Positions 16,811 to 26,490 are shown, counted from the stretch's first letter. The stretch: DNA of 64,000 nucleotides from JBDGYW01 sp964580055 (GCA_964580055.1 CAZOJI010000003.1:104944-168943), one strand, 5' to 3'. The notes: generated by a model from the letters alone, not told the origin. A program made the numbers and translations.

Positions 16811-18369
16811 ACCGCCGTTCAATCGCCGCTCTGATTCTCCTGGTCTGGGGTGGCGCGGTGGTTTGGCTCTTGCTGCGTCAGCACTCCCACCAACAAACTC
16901 AGTTCCTGGATGAGGCCATATTTCGAGTATCGCCGGCAGCGACCTACTATTCGATTGACTTGGATGGCCGGCAAATCGGGTTTGCATCGAGCAGTGTCGA
17001 TACGCTGGCCGACACCCTGTTTGTTCGCGACCACATGCTTCTCGAAATACCCGCGCTGGGCTCTTTGCAGCGAGTCGAAGCCCGAACCGATGCCAATCTG
17101 ACTCGCTCGCTGAAGCTGCGGGGGTTCAACGCGGCATTGCGGGGAGACGGAGTTAGGTTCGGAGCCAGCGGATACGTCGCCGGCGACACATTGCTATCGG
17201 TGGAATTGGAGACTGCCAACAGCCGACAGACGTTCGATGTTCCGATAGAAGAACGGATAACCCTACCTGCACTGTTACCACTGCAAATAGTCTTCGGATC
17301 GGAACCTGATGTAGGAAGCCAATACCGCATCGAGATGTTCGATCCACTGATGCTGAAAGAACGTTTCGTAACCGTTGAGGTCACTGCGGAATCCACGTTC
17401 ATAGTGCCGGATTCGGCAGCATTCGACGCTGCGGATTCGCTCTGGGTTGCCGCTCGGTGGGACACGCTCCACGCATGGCGGATAGTGCAAAACGATGGGG
17501 GACTCTCCGTGAACTCCTGGATCGACGAACTCGGCCAGGTGGTTGAGGTCACATCGCCAGTCGGCTTCACGATGAGGCGTACGGCCTTTGAGATCGCATC
17601 ACTCAACTTTCAGCGGCGCGACGCTGATCCTGTACAGCTCGCCGCCGATCTCGGAGCTGACATCATCCGCCAAACCGCCATCGCATCGGACGTCTCCCTA
17701 GCTAGCGGGGATCTGGAGGAACTACGAGTGCTGTTGCATGGCGTAGACCTAGACGACCTCGACCTCTCAGGCGGCCGCCAGACGCTAATAGGTGACACCC
17801 TGGTGATCCACCGTGAATCCGAAGAACAGCTATCGCACGATCCCGAGCGTTTCACTGCGGCTCGGATGCGTGAGCTGGCGGACTGGGTTGGTCCTGATCC
17901 CCTGGTTCAGAGTCGAGACCCACGCATCCAAGCTCAGTCGCGCCAGATCACCGACCGCTATCTGTCAGGCCGCCAAAGAAACTACGTGCGAGCGGCCGAG
18001 TCGCTGAACCAGTGGGTTTACGAGAGCATCGAAAAAGAAGTCACTTTCAGCGTACCCAGCGCCTTGGATGTGTTGGCCACGCGCAGCGGTGACTGCAACG
18101 AGCACACGGTGTTATATGTCGCACTGGCCCGAGCCGCAGGCATACCGGCGCGCACGGCGGCTGGGCTGGTGTACTCACGTGGTTCCTTCTACTATCACGC
18201 TTGGCCAGAGGTGTATCTCAATGGATGGGTGGCGGTGGATCCGACGTTCGGCCAGTTTCCTGCTGACGCTTCTCACATTCGATTCACGGTCGGAGGCCTC
18301 GCACGCCAAGTGGAACTGGTGAGATTTATTGGACGTCTACAACTCGACGTGATAGTTGCCGAGAATTGA
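16807..18369 (+). CDS. Membrane-anchored transglutaminase-like protein
   Basis: This 520-residue protein has an N-terminal membrane anchor (IAALILLVWGGAVVWLLL), a long beta-rich outer part (residues ~35-390) and a C-terminal transglutaminase/protease-like domain. The catalytic triad is visible as Cys in SGDCNEHT, His in YYHAWPEVYL and Asp in VDPTFGQ. The family includes peptidases and amide-forming enzymes, and the substrate is unknown. The GTG start overlaps the macro-like gene (GTGA). The domain probably faces the periplasm. Confidence 0.86.
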   Translation: MNRRSIAALILLVWGGAVVWLLLRQHSHQQTQFLDEAIFRVSPAATYYSIDLDGRQIGFASSSVDTLADTLFVRDHMLLEIPALGSLQRVEARTDANLTRSLKLRGFNAALRGDGVRFGASGYVAGDTLLSVELETANSRQTFDVPIEERITLPALLPLQIVFGSEPDVGSQYRIEMFDPLMLKERFVTVEVTAESTFIVPDSAAFDAADSLWVAARWDTLHAWRIVQNDGGLSVNSWIDELGQVVEVTSPVGFTMRRTAFEIASLNFQRRDADPVQLAADLGADIIRQTAIASDVSLASGDLEELRVLLHGVDLDDLDLSGGRQTLIGDTLVIHRESEEQLSHDPERFTAARMRELADWVGPDPLVQSRDPRIQAQSRQITDRYLSGRQRNYVRAAESLNQWVYESIEKEVTFSVPSALDVLATRSGDCNEHTVLYVALARAAGIPARTAAGLVYSRGSFYYHAWPEVYLNGWVAVDPTFGQFPADASHIRFTVGGLARQVELVRFIGRLQLDVIVAEN

Positions 18370-18372
18370 AAA

Positions 18373-19131
18373 ATGATCCGGCTCGAGGAACTCACCAAAA
18401 ACTACGGCAAGTTCGTCGCCGTCGATCGGCTGAACCTCCATGTGCCCAGGGGCGAGTTGTTCGGTTTCCTCGGGCCCAACGGAGCAGGGAAAACGACGAC
18501 CCTGAGGATGATTGCCGGCATACTCCGCCCGACAGAGGGGTGCATAATCGTTGGAGGCGATGACCTCGTCAAGAACCCGATGGCTGCGAAGCAACGTATC
18601 GGATTCATTCCCGACAGGCCGTACATCTACGATAAGTTGACCGGCGCTGAGTTCCTCAGGTTCGTTGCGGGATTGTTCAACCAAGACGGCGCGGTCATCG
18701 AACGCCGCATAGACGAACTCTTGGACCTCTTCGAGTTGTCTGTGTGGAAGAACGAGCTGGTTGAGTCCTACAGTCACGGCATGCGTCAGAAGCTGATAAT
18801 ATCGAGTGCTCTGATACATCGTCCCGAGTGCATTGTCGTCGACGAACCGATGGTCGGGCTCGATCCGAAGGGCGCTAGGCTGCTGAAGGACATCTTCAGG
18901 AGTTTCGTGAATCGAGGCGGGACGATACTGATGAGCACGCATACGCTCGAAGTGGCAGAAGCGTTGTGCGACCGTATCGGCATCATCCAAGAGGGCAGGA
19001 TCGTTGCCGAGGGTACAATGGAGGAGCTGCGCGAACAAACGGCAAGCGGGGACGCTTCGCTGGAGGAGCTGTTCCTCAAGCTCACGGGTGGCGCAGCAAT
19101 CCGCGAGTTGACGGCCCTGCTCGAGGGATGA
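18373..19131 (+). CDS. ABC transporter ATP-binding protein
   Basis: This 252-residue ATPase of an ABC-2 type exporter carries Walker A GPNGAGKT, a Q-loop region with IGFIPDRPYIYDKLTG, a degenerate signature YSHGMRQK, Walker B CIVVDEPMVGLDP and switch MSTHT. It starts three bases after the transglutaminase gene and overlaps the permease by four bases (ATGA). The substrate is unknown, but the operon context points to envelope or protein-processing export. Confidence 0.92.
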   Translation: MIRLEELTKNYGKFVAVDRLNLHVPRGELFGFLGPNGAGKTTTLRMIAGILRPTEGCIIVGGDDLVKNPMAAKQRIGFIPDRPYIYDKLTGAEFLRFVAGLFNQDGAVIERRIDELLDLFELSVWKNELVESYSHGMRQKLIISSALIHRPECIVVDEPMVGLDPKGARLLKDIFRSFVNRGGTILMSTHTLEVAEALCDRIGIIQEGRIVAEGTMEELREQTASGDASLEELFLKLTGGAAIRELTALLEG

Positions 19132-20807
19132 TAACACAGCTCAAACTCATCACCTCGCCGAAGTGGCAGACCGCGCTGGCGCGCGCTCGGGAAAAGCGCA
19201 GCCTAGCGAAGGTCGTGCTACTTGGCGGCATTGGGCTGCTGTTCTGGTTGGGTGTTTTTGGGATCGTGTATAGGGTCCTCCGCTATTTCCGTGGTGTCGA
19301 GGAGATCGGCCCCTTGCTGGCTGGTAAGCTCCTTGGGCTGGTGCTCCTCGCGTTTCTGTCACTGCTGTTGCTCTCAAACGTAATCACCGCACTGTCAGCG
19401 TTCTTCCTCGCCAAGGACCTAGACCTGCTCATGGCCTCACCTGTGGATTGGCTCTACCTGTACCTGAGCAAGCTGACCGAGACTCTGCTGCACAGTTCCT
19501 GGATGGTGGCCTTGATGGCAGTGCCCATCTTTGCGGCCTACGGTGTCATCTACGACGGGGGATGGTGGTTTTGGTTATTCACGTTGACCGTATTTCTCCC
19601 GTTGATGGTGATACCGGCTGTTATCGGAAGCGCAATCACCTTGATCTTGGTGAACGTGTTCCCCGCACAACGTACTCGAGATCTCCTCTCGGTAATTGCA
19701 ATAGGGGCAGCGGGCGTTCTAGTGATGCTGTTCAGAGTGGTCCGCCCAGAGCAACTGGCACGTCCCGAAGGCTTCACTAATCTTCTGGACTTCATCACAT
19801 TGCTGCGCGCGCCGACCTCCCCATACATTCCGAGTGAATGGGCCACAAACGGCGTAATGGGATATCTGATTGGCCCACTCGACCCCTTACCGCTGGTACT
19901 GCTGTGGAGCACCGCCGCCAGCTTCGTTGTCTTGGGTGCTCTCCTGCATGCGAAGCTGTACCCTCGCGGATACACGAGGGCTCAGGAGGGAGCCGAGCGA
20001 TTCGTGAAAGGATGGATCTGGACTTTCATCCTGGATCCGATACTCAAGCCTCTGGCGGTAGCCAAGCGCGAGTTCTTGATAAAGGACCTGAAGCTCTTTT
20101 TTCGGGATCCAACCCAATGGAGCCAACTGATCCTATTGGCGGTGCTGGTGGTGATCTATCTATTCAACATCAAGGCTCTGCCGCTCTTCTCAGGCGAACA
20201 GGTCCCTTTCGTAATGGTGACAGTCGTTTCATTTCTGAATCTGGGACTTGCGGGTTTCGTGCTTTCTTCTATTGCCGCGAGATTTATTTATCCCTCAATC
20301 TCACTGGAAGGGCGACAGATGTGGCTGCTCCGTTCCAGTCCGCTCGACTTGCGTGCCCTGGTGTGGTCCAAATATTGGATCGGCACCGTGCCGTTGCTGG
20401 TCCTGGCTCTGGCGATAACGATCTTCACAAACGTATTGCTGCGCGTTACGCCGTTCATGATGTTGGTCGGAATCGCCACGATCATACTGCTGACGCTTGC
20501 GATCAGTGCTATGGCGCTGGGTTTCGGAGCACTGTTTCCGCAATTCGACACGGAAAACGCCGCACAGATTCCAACGTCTTACGGCGGGTTGGTATTCATG
20601 ATGTCAACGATCGCGCTACTGGCAGCAGTAATAATGATAGAAGCCGTTCCGGTATCCAGCTATCTGCGAGCCAACTTTCGAGGAGAACCCATTCCCGTCG
20701 ACATGTGGATGATAGGCGCATTCGCGGCAGTGTTTGTCATCTGCGTTACCGCGACTATCGTGCCCCTCGTCGTCGGACTGCGCAGGATGGAACAGTTCGA
20801 GTTCTGA
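19128..20807 (+). CDS. ABC-2 type transporter permease
   Basis: This large permease has 559 residues and about 12 hydrophobic segments, for example VVLLGGIGLLFWLGVFGIVY, GLVLLAFLSLLLLSNVI, VIPAVIGSAITLILVNVF and AAVFVICVTATIVPLVVGL. The true start is the ATG at 19128 that overlaps the ATPase stop; the open frame upstream of it is only a shadow inside the ATPase gene. It ends the plus-strand operon, and its stop lies three bases from that of the convergent zinc-ribbon gene. Confidence 0.88.
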   Translation: MITQLKLITSPKWQTALARAREKRSLAKVVLLGGIGLLFWLGVFGIVYRVLRYFRGVEEIGPLLAGKLLGLVLLAFLSLLLLSNVITALSAFFLAKDLDLLMASPVDWLYLYLSKLTETLLHSSWMVALMAVPIFAAYGVIYDGGWWFWLFTLTVFLPLMVIPAVIGSAITLILVNVFPAQRTRDLLSVIAIGAAGVLVMLFRVVRPEQLARPEGFTNLLDFITLLRAPTSPYIPSEWATNGVMGYLIGPLDPLPLVLLWSTAASFVVLGALLHAKLYPRGYTRAQEGAERFVKGWIWTFILDPILKPLAVAKREFLIKDLKLFFRDPTQWSQLILLAVLVVIYLFNIKALPLFSGEQVPFVMVTVVSFLNLGLAGFVLSSIAARFIYPSISLEGRQMWLLRSSPLDLRALVWSKYWIGTVPLLVLALAITIFTNVLLRVTPFMMLVGIATIILLTLAISAMALGFGALFPQFDTENAAQIPTSYGGLVFMMSTIALLAAVIMIEAVPVSSYLRANFRGEPIPVDMWMIGAFAAVFVICVTATIVPLVVGLRRMEQFEF

Positions 20808-20810
20808 ATG

Positions 20811-21299
20811 CTACAGATTGGCCCCACATTCGCCGCAGAACCTCGCGTCATCCGGAGCGCGTGCCCCGCAGGTGTTGCAGAGGCGGGAAACGCCGGACAC
20901 CGATACTCGTCGGCCACAATTCGAGCAGAACTTGGCTCGGGACTCCGATCGCGGTCCGCACGCGGGACATACCGCGACGCCTTCGGCATCGGTGCCGCTG
21001 GCTTCCGATTCCTCTTCTCTGATCGCCGCCAAGGCCTCGTCTTGGTAGACCGCCTTCAAGGCGGAATAATCCTCATCAGAGAGCTTACCGGTTTCACGAT
21101 CGAATTCGATCTCTCTCAAAGCCAGCAGAGCTTGGACCTTCGGCGACGCCGACTCCTCGACGTCGGAGAAATCGACTTCCAATTCGTGTTGGCTTCGGTC
21201 TGGTGATCTGTTTCGCTGCGGCCTACTTCTTACTAGAGGTTCCAGCACCAGCGCCAAAACCAATCCTGCTATGGCGATTCCGCTCACAAGCTCCATCAT
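20811..21299 (-). CDS. CcmI-like membrane protein with two zinc ribbons
   Basis: This 162-residue protein has an N-terminal membrane helix (VSGIAIAGLVLALVLEPLV). A helical segment (LREIEFDRETGKLSDEDYSALK) resembles the cytoplasmic loop of CcmI. Two C-terminal double-CXXC zinc ribbons follow (CPACG..CSNCG and CNTCG..CGECG). It lies directly downstream of ccmF on the same strand. A role in cytochrome c assembly is inferred from position and the CcmI-like segment. A generic zinc-ribbon protein is the alternative. Confidence 0.65.
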   Translation of the reverse strand: MMELVSGIAIAGLVLALVLEPLVRSRPQRNRSPDRSQHELEVDFSDVEESASPKVQALLALREIEFDRETGKLSDEDYSALKAVYQDEALAAIREEESEASGTDAEGVAVCPACGPRSESRAKFCSNCGRRVSVSGVSRLCNTCGARAPDDARFCGECGANL

Positions 21300-21398
21300 G
21301 TAAGCAGCACCAAACTAAGCGAATCTATGCAATCAAGCCCGGCGGCAGATCGCCCTACACGAGCCGGCCTATCAAGGAGCGTCACGATCTGAAGATTC

Positions 21399-23450
21399 CT
21401 AACCATGGCCAGCAGCAACCGTTGTCTCCCTGTCGACGAGCCTGGTTTGATAGCCTTCGACCGCCAACCGCACCGATTTGCGGCTCGGGCCAGCGCCGGG
21501 CCACAGTGTGACTACGCCCCCGAGAACGAGCACAAAGCCGCCTATCCACAACCAAGCCACCAGCGGACTGACAGTGAGTCTGTACACGGCCTCCTCACTA
21601 CCCTCAGGCGAACCCGCGTACACGACGTAGAGGTCCTCCAACAAGCCGCTTCGGATCGCAGGCTCCGTTGACGGTTGAAACGTCGGTTGCCCCATTGAGT
21701 CGAAATACTGTCGCTTCTCACTCGTCATTATACCGACGCGACGTCCGCCTTTAGCGACATCGAGGCTGGCAGCAAAAACGAACCGGTTCAGCTGATCGTA
21801 TTCGGAAACCCCAACGTGTGTGAGCGAGTAGTCGTGACCGAAGGGCGATCGAAGGGTGGCTGTTTCGCCCGGGCTCAGCGTAACCTCCAGTTCTGTCTTG
21901 TATGTATCGCCGATGAAACCCACGAAGTAGCACACTACTGCCGCATGTATGACGTAGCCCCCATACCTGCGCCTGTTCCTCGCGATCAACCTAATCAGCG
22001 CCGTGGCATGGTTCTCATTGTGCAACCGATGCCTGGCACCAACGCCTTTCACGAGTTCCTGAAGGATCGTACCCAGAACGAACACCGATATCGCGATCGC
22101 AGACAGAACGTATCCATGACGCAATCCCAGCAGAAAAGCAGCTATGCCCGCAATTCCGCCGGATGCCAGCGGCATCAGGAACTGGCGCTTCAGATTGCTC
22201 GGAGACGCCTTGCGCCACGCTATGAGTGGGCCCACACCAGTCAATGCCAGAAGAGCCAATCCTATGGGAACGTTCACCTGATTGAAGAATGGTGGCCCAA
22301 CCGTCATACGCACGCCGCGCAACAGCTCAGAAATAACCGGAAACATGGTCCCCCAGAGCACCGTGAAGGCCATGCCTACGAGCAGGAGGTTGTTGAACAA
22401 GAAGCTTGCTTCGCGCGAGATCATGCTCTCGAGCTTCGCATCGGCATCCAAGTGAGGCAACCTGCGCCACAGCAGTGCTGACAAACCCACAATCAAGAGA
22501 ATCAAGAAGATCAGGAAATAGTCTCCAACAGGAGACTGCGCAAACGAGTGCACGCTCGATATGATCCCACTGCGAGTGATGAAGGTGCCGAAGATGCAGA
22601 GAACAAAGCTCAGCATGATCAGAATCATGTTCCACTTCTTCAGCATCCCCCGTTTTTCCTGAATCATCACTGAATGAAGGAATGCCGTCATGGTCAGCCA
22701 GGGCATCAATGAAGCGTTCTCCACGGGATCCCAAGCCCAGTACCCCCCCCAACCGAGTTCCACGTAAGCCCACCACATCCCCAATGTTATTCCGGCTGAG
22801 AGGAACACCCATGAGACTATCGTCCATTTGCGTATCGCGTGCAGCCAGCCCGTGTCCAAGCGTTTGGTGATGAGGGCCGCTACCGCGAAGGCAAAGGGAA
22901 TGGTGATCCCCACGTACCCGAGGAAAAGCAGCGGCGGGTGGAAAACCATACCGGGATTCTGTAGCTGTGGATTGAGCCCGCGACCGTCCGGCGGCGTGAA
23001 TTGCATCCGTTCGAATGGATTTGCGGCAAACAGCGAAACCATCACGAAGAACAGTGTGACAGCTGAAGTGACCGCCGCAACGTGGGGCATCAAATGGTTG
23101 TATCGCTTTGGCGTCAACCACTGAGCCGCCGCCGAGAAGCCACACAGTACTAGGGTCCAAAACAGGAGACTGCCAGCCTGCCCACCGTAGAAAGCCGAGA
23201 TAAGATAGGCTGTCGGCAGATTGCGGCTGGTATAAGAGTAGACGTAGAGAACGTTGAAGTCATGGTTCAGCAGGGCGACGAGCAAACTGACCGACGCCAT
23301 GATGAGTACGATCAGGAGCGCGTAAGGGGTGCGTCTTGCGCTGGCGATCAGCTCCGGATTTCCGGATCTACCTCCAAGGATGCCGACGGCCGTGCCCCAC
23401 AAGGCCAGCAGAAATGCCAGCCATAGAGACAGTTCACCAAGGACCGTCAC
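21399..23450 (-). CDS. ccmF: Cytochrome c haem lyase CcmF
   Basis: CcmF is the integral-membrane haem lyase of System I cytochrome c maturation. It takes haem from CcmE and joins it to CXXCH motifs in the periplasm. The 683-residue chain has many membrane helices and the WWD haem-handling motif (ELGWGGYWAWDPVENASLMP). Further family motifs are FHPPLLFLGYVG and FGTFITRSGIISSVH. It follows ccmE by four bases. The c-type cytochromes and haem sensor kinase of the qmo region would be its clients. Confidence 0.95.
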   Translation of the reverse strand: MTVLGELSLWLAFLLALWGTAVGILGGRSGNPELIASARRTPYALLIVLIMASVSLLVALLNHDFNVLYVYSYTSRNLPTAYLISAFYGGQAGSLLFWTLVLCGFSAAAQWLTPKRYNHLMPHVAAVTSAVTLFFVMVSLFAANPFERMQFTPPDGRGLNPQLQNPGMVFHPPLLFLGYVGITIPFAFAVAALITKRLDTGWLHAIRKWTIVSWVFLSAGITLGMWWAYVELGWGGYWAWDPVENASLMPWLTMTAFLHSVMIQEKRGMLKKWNMILIMLSFVLCIFGTFITRSGIISSVHSFAQSPVGDYFLIFLILLIVGLSALLWRRLPHLDADAKLESMISREASFLFNNLLLVGMAFTVLWGTMFPVISELLRGVRMTVGPPFFNQVNVPIGLALLALTGVGPLIAWRKASPSNLKRQFLMPLASGGIAGIAAFLLGLRHGYVLSAIAISVFVLGTILQELVKGVGARHRLHNENHATALIRLIARNRRRYGGYVIHAAVVCYFVGFIGDTYKTELEVTLSPGETATLRSPFGHDYSLTHVGVSEYDQLNRFVFAASLDVAKGGRRVGIMTSEKRQYFDSMGQPTFQPSTEPAIRSGLLEDLYVVYAGSPEGSEEAVYRLTVSPLVAWLWIGGFVLVLGGVVTLWPGAGPSRKSVRLAVEGYQTRLVDRETTVAAGHG

Positions 23451-23454
23451 TTAT

Positions 23455-23859
23455 TCATGCCGTCGGCTGAGCCTCGTAACGGGAGCCGCATTTCGCAAGC
23501 AGGCTGGTAGCGTGGAACACTCCATCCCTTCCCAGACGCCCTTCCACCACAACCTCGACATCCTCGTCAAACGTGTCGGGAGGAAGCCCGCTGTACACCA
23601 CCGGATATGTTTGATTCCCGTCGGTGACGTCGAAGTACACCGTTTGAGTGGCGATATCGCGTCGAATGGTTCCCGGAACGACTCGAGCCCCCATTCTGAT
23701 CCCCACGCTATGTAGCGACGTGTCGGCGGCCACCCTCTCGGCCAGTTCCGCAGGGGTTACAAAATACACGCCAGCGTCGCTCACACCGGATGCCATGAGA
23801 TATCCAACGCTGGCAATGATGAGGAACGCGCCGGCAATAAACTTGTTTCTAGGCTTCAT
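23455..23859 (-). CDS. ccmE: Haem chaperone CcmE, Cys-type variant
   Basis: This is a membrane-anchored periplasmic haem carrier of System I. It has 134 residues from the ATG at 23859, which is preceded by GGAG. An N-terminal anchor (KFIAGAFLIIASVGYLMAS) is followed by the OB-fold with VYFDVTDGNQTYPVVYSGLPPDTFDE. In most bacteria the haem-binding motif is a His in a HXXXY context. Here the matching segment reads LLAKCGSRYE, so Cys replaces His (CXXXY). This matches the variant CcmE described from archaea and some sulfate reducers. ccmABC are not in the window. Confidence 0.92.
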   Translation of the reverse strand: MKPRNKFIAGAFLIIASVGYLMASGVSDAGVYFVTPAELAERVAADTSLHSVGIRMGARVVPGTIRRDIATQTVYFDVTDGNQTYPVVYSGLPPDTFDEDVEVVVEGRLGRDGVFHATSLLAKCGSRYEAQPTA

Positions 23860-23960
23860 TGTACTCCATGCAGCTTGCCCCCCCCGCCCCAGCTCCAACC
23901 ATCGCCAACCCTAGCCAAGCTATACACTCCTTTGGATACTAGATAACCGAATATAACCCC

Positions 23961-25463
23961 TCAGCTAGGCATCGTGTACCGATTGTCACTTTCTGATTCC
24001 GCCCAATGTAAGGTACCATCTACAGCTCTGCGCCACCCTCGATACTCTACATCCCGCACCGTTCCGGGCCGAAACCAGGTATATGCGCGGCTCTCTGCGA
24101 ACTCTTCGGGCGACCGCCACAATCCGGTCGCCAGGCCGGCCAATCCAGCAGCGCCCAGAGCCGTTGTCTCCACCAAATCCGGCCGCCCCACAGGGGCATT
24201 GAGCACATCAGCCTGGAACTGCATCAGCCAGTCGTTAGCGGAGGCGCCTCCATCAACTCGCAGTTCTGCAAGCGGTACCTTGGAGCAATTCTCCATCGCG
24301 CCGGCTACGTCCTTGGTGCTGTAGGCCATCGCCTCCAGAGCAGCTCGCACGAGATGTGCTCTCGTGGTACCCCGAGTCACGCCGACTATGGTCCCACGCG
24401 CCCTCGGCTCCCAATATGGAGCCCCTAGACCAACGAATGCGGGAACGAAATACAAACCGCCGTTCTCTTCCACGCTCGCGGCCAGCTGGGCGGTTTCCGC
24501 CGCTGAATCAAGGACTTCCAGGCCGTCTCGCAGCCACTGGATGGCTGCTCCGGCAATGAATATCGAGCCTTCCAAAGCGTAACAGGGTTTCCCAAGAGAG
24601 TCGCAGGCGATAGTAGTGAGAACACTCGACTTTTCATTAAGGCCTCTGCTCGAACCGATGTTTTCGAGCAGAAACGCTCCCGTGCCGTAGGTACACTTCG
24701 CGTGACCCTGATCCCAGCAACCTTGACCGAAGAGCGCAGACTGTTGGTCTCCGGCGATACCTGCGATGGGTATTTCGGCACCCAGGACTCCAGCGTCTGC
24801 CATGCCGACCTCCTCACTGGAGTTTCGCACCGCTGCAAGCGAACCCCGCGGCACACCGAACAGGCTCAGCAGATTGTCATCCCAGTCGAACGTCTCGATG
24901 TTGTACAGGAGAGTCCGTGAAGCGTTCGTATGGTCGGTGACGAAAGTCCGGCCTCCGGTGAGCATGAAGATCAGCCAACTGTCGACAGTCCCGAAAACCG
25001 CGTCCCCGGCTTCTGCAAGCTGCCGCAGATCCTGAACGTTTTCTAGCAACCATTCGATCTTACTGGCCGAAAAGTACGGGTCCCACACGAGACCGGTACG
25101 AGTCATCGCGTACGCTGTGCCATGGCGCTCGCGTAGCTGGCGGCATCGCTCGGTTGTTCTGCGGTCTTGCCAGACGATGGCACGATGCAGTGGCTTTCCT
25201 GTCTCTCTTTCCCAAACGACTACAGTCTCACGTTGGTTCGTGATTCCAATCGCCTGTGGGACATCCTCCGCTCCATCCATCGCCTCTTTCGCAGCCTGCA
25301 CAGTAGCTGAAAAGATCTCCTCGGGCTCGTGCTCCACCCATCCCGGCTGCGGGTAGTACTGGGGGAATTCACGGTAACCGCGCCCCAGCACATTGCCTTC
25401 TCGAGACACCAGCAACGCCGTGGAACCGGTGGTTCCTTGATCGAGTGCGAGAACACTCCCCAT
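23961..25463 (-). CDS. glpK: Glycerol kinase
   Basis: Glycerol kinase phosphorylates glycerol to glycerol 3-phosphate. Its 500 residues show the FGGY-family motifs: DQGTTGSTALL, TNQRETVVVWE, RAIVWQDRRT and the GDQQSALFGQGCW region, with GLAGLATGLWRSPEE near the end. The length is normal. No glpF or glpD is adjacent. It lies 13 bases downstream of mtnA on the same strand, so the two are probably co-transcribed. Confidence 0.96.
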   Translation of the reverse strand: MGSVLALDQGTTGSTALLVSREGNVLGRGYREFPQYYPQPGWVEHEPEEIFSATVQAAKEAMDGAEDVPQAIGITNQRETVVVWERETGKPLHRAIVWQDRRTTERCRQLRERHGTAYAMTRTGLVWDPYFSASKIEWLLENVQDLRQLAEAGDAVFGTVDSWLIFMLTGGRTFVTDHTNASRTLLYNIETFDWDDNLLSLFGVPRGSLAAVRNSSEEVGMADAGVLGAEIPIAGIAGDQQSALFGQGCWDQGHAKCTYGTGAFLLENIGSSRGLNEKSSVLTTIACDSLGKPCYALEGSIFIAGAAIQWLRDGLEVLDSAAETAQLAASVEENGGLYFVPAFVGLGAPYWEPRARGTIVGVTRGTTRAHLVRAALEAMAYSTKDVAGAMENCSKVPLAELRVDGGASANDWLMQFQADVLNAPVGRPDLVETTALGAAGLAGLATGLWRSPEEFAESRAYTWFRPGTVRDVEYRGWRRAVDGTLHWAESESDNRYTMPS

Positions 25464-25476
25464 AAAGTCGATCCTC

Positions 25477-26490
25477 TCAGGTGAACAGAGCCGCGATGGA
25501 CTCTGTGTAGGGGGGATGGATCATGCCACGATCCGTTATTATCCCGTTGATGAGAGTGGCCGGTGTTACATCGAACGCAGGGTTGAAGACGTGGGCGCCC
25601 GGAGCGGCGCCAACCTCATCTCCGCTGCGCTCCTCTATGGGTATGAGATTTCCAGCTTCGGTGGACAGGTCAACGGTGCTCCGGGGAGCCGCAACATAGA
25701 ATGGGATGTCATGGGCCTTGGCCAATACAGCCAACCCATAGGTGCCGATTTTGTTTGCCGCGTCGCCATTCGCCGCAATGCGATCAGCCCCCGTTATCAC
25801 CAGGTCGACCAGCCCTTTTTCCATTACAGCCCCCGCCGCACCGTCCACGATGCACGTAACCGGTACTCCCTCCTGCGAGAGTTCCCAGCTCGTCAGGCGG
25901 GCTCCCTGCCTCAACGGTCTCGTTTCGCAGGAAAACACAGCAACGCGCTTGCCTCGTCCGTGGGCAACGTATATCGGCGCCAAGGCGGTACCGATACCAC
26001 CGGTTGCGAGCGCGCCCGCATTGCAGTGAGTCATCACTGTACTGTCATCCGAGAGGAGGTGGGCACCTGCCTCGCCGATCGCATGGCACATTGCAGCATC
26101 CTCATCCCAGATCCTCTGGGCTTCCGACCTGAGCACACCGACCACCTCGTCTCTTCCGCCACCGTCGGCGAACACCGACCTGACAGCTCCCATCATGCGA
26201 TCCAAGGCCCATAGGAGGTTCACTGCAGTAGGGCGGGAATCGCCAAGACGCGTCGCTGCCTCCTCTAACCAGTCGAGAGTGAGATCTTCCCGCTGGGCTG
26301 CTGCGGCTGTCAGTCCCATGGCCGCCGATATGCCGATGAGTGGCGCGCCGCGTACGCGCAGGGCTTTGATAGCCTCGACCATATCTTCGATCGTGCGTGC
26401 ATCTCGATACACCTGATGCAGAGGAAGCAGCGTCTGATCCAAATACCTAGCGGCACCATCCTGTGTCCAGCCGATCCAATCGATATTCAT
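25477..26490 (-). CDS. mtnA: Methylthioribose-1-phosphate isomerase
   Basis: MtnA converts 5-methylthioribose 1-phosphate to the ribulose form in the methionine salvage pathway. It has 337 residues and belongs to the eIF2B-related family. The catalytic Cys lies in MTHCNAGALATGG and the catalytic Asp in ITGADRIAANGD. Family motifs include IKALRVRGAPLIGISAA. No other salvage gene is next to it. It probably forms a two-gene unit with glpK. Confidence 0.95.
   Translation of the reverse strand: MNIDWIGWTQDGAARYLDQTLLPLHQVYRDARTIEDMVEAIKALRVRGAPLIGISAAMGLTAAAAQREDLTLDWLEEAATRLGDSRPTAVNLLWALDRMMGAVRSVFADGGGRDEVVGVLRSEAQRIWDEDAAMCHAIGEAGAHLLSDDSTVMTHCNAGALATGGIGTALAPIYVAHGRGKRVAVFSCETRPLRQGARLTSWELSQEGVPVTCIVDGAAGAVMEKGLVDLVITGADRIAANGDAANKIGTYGLAVLAKAHDIPFYVAAPRSTVDLSTEAGNLIPIEERSGDEVGAAPGAHVFNPAFDVTPATLINGIITDRGMIHPPYTESIAALFT

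Noticed and set aside
18966..19127. Upstream extension of the ABC-2 permease frame
   Set aside because: It lies inside the ATPase gene in another frame, is rich in Arg/Gly/His, and the ATG at 19128 overlaps the ATPase stop as expected.
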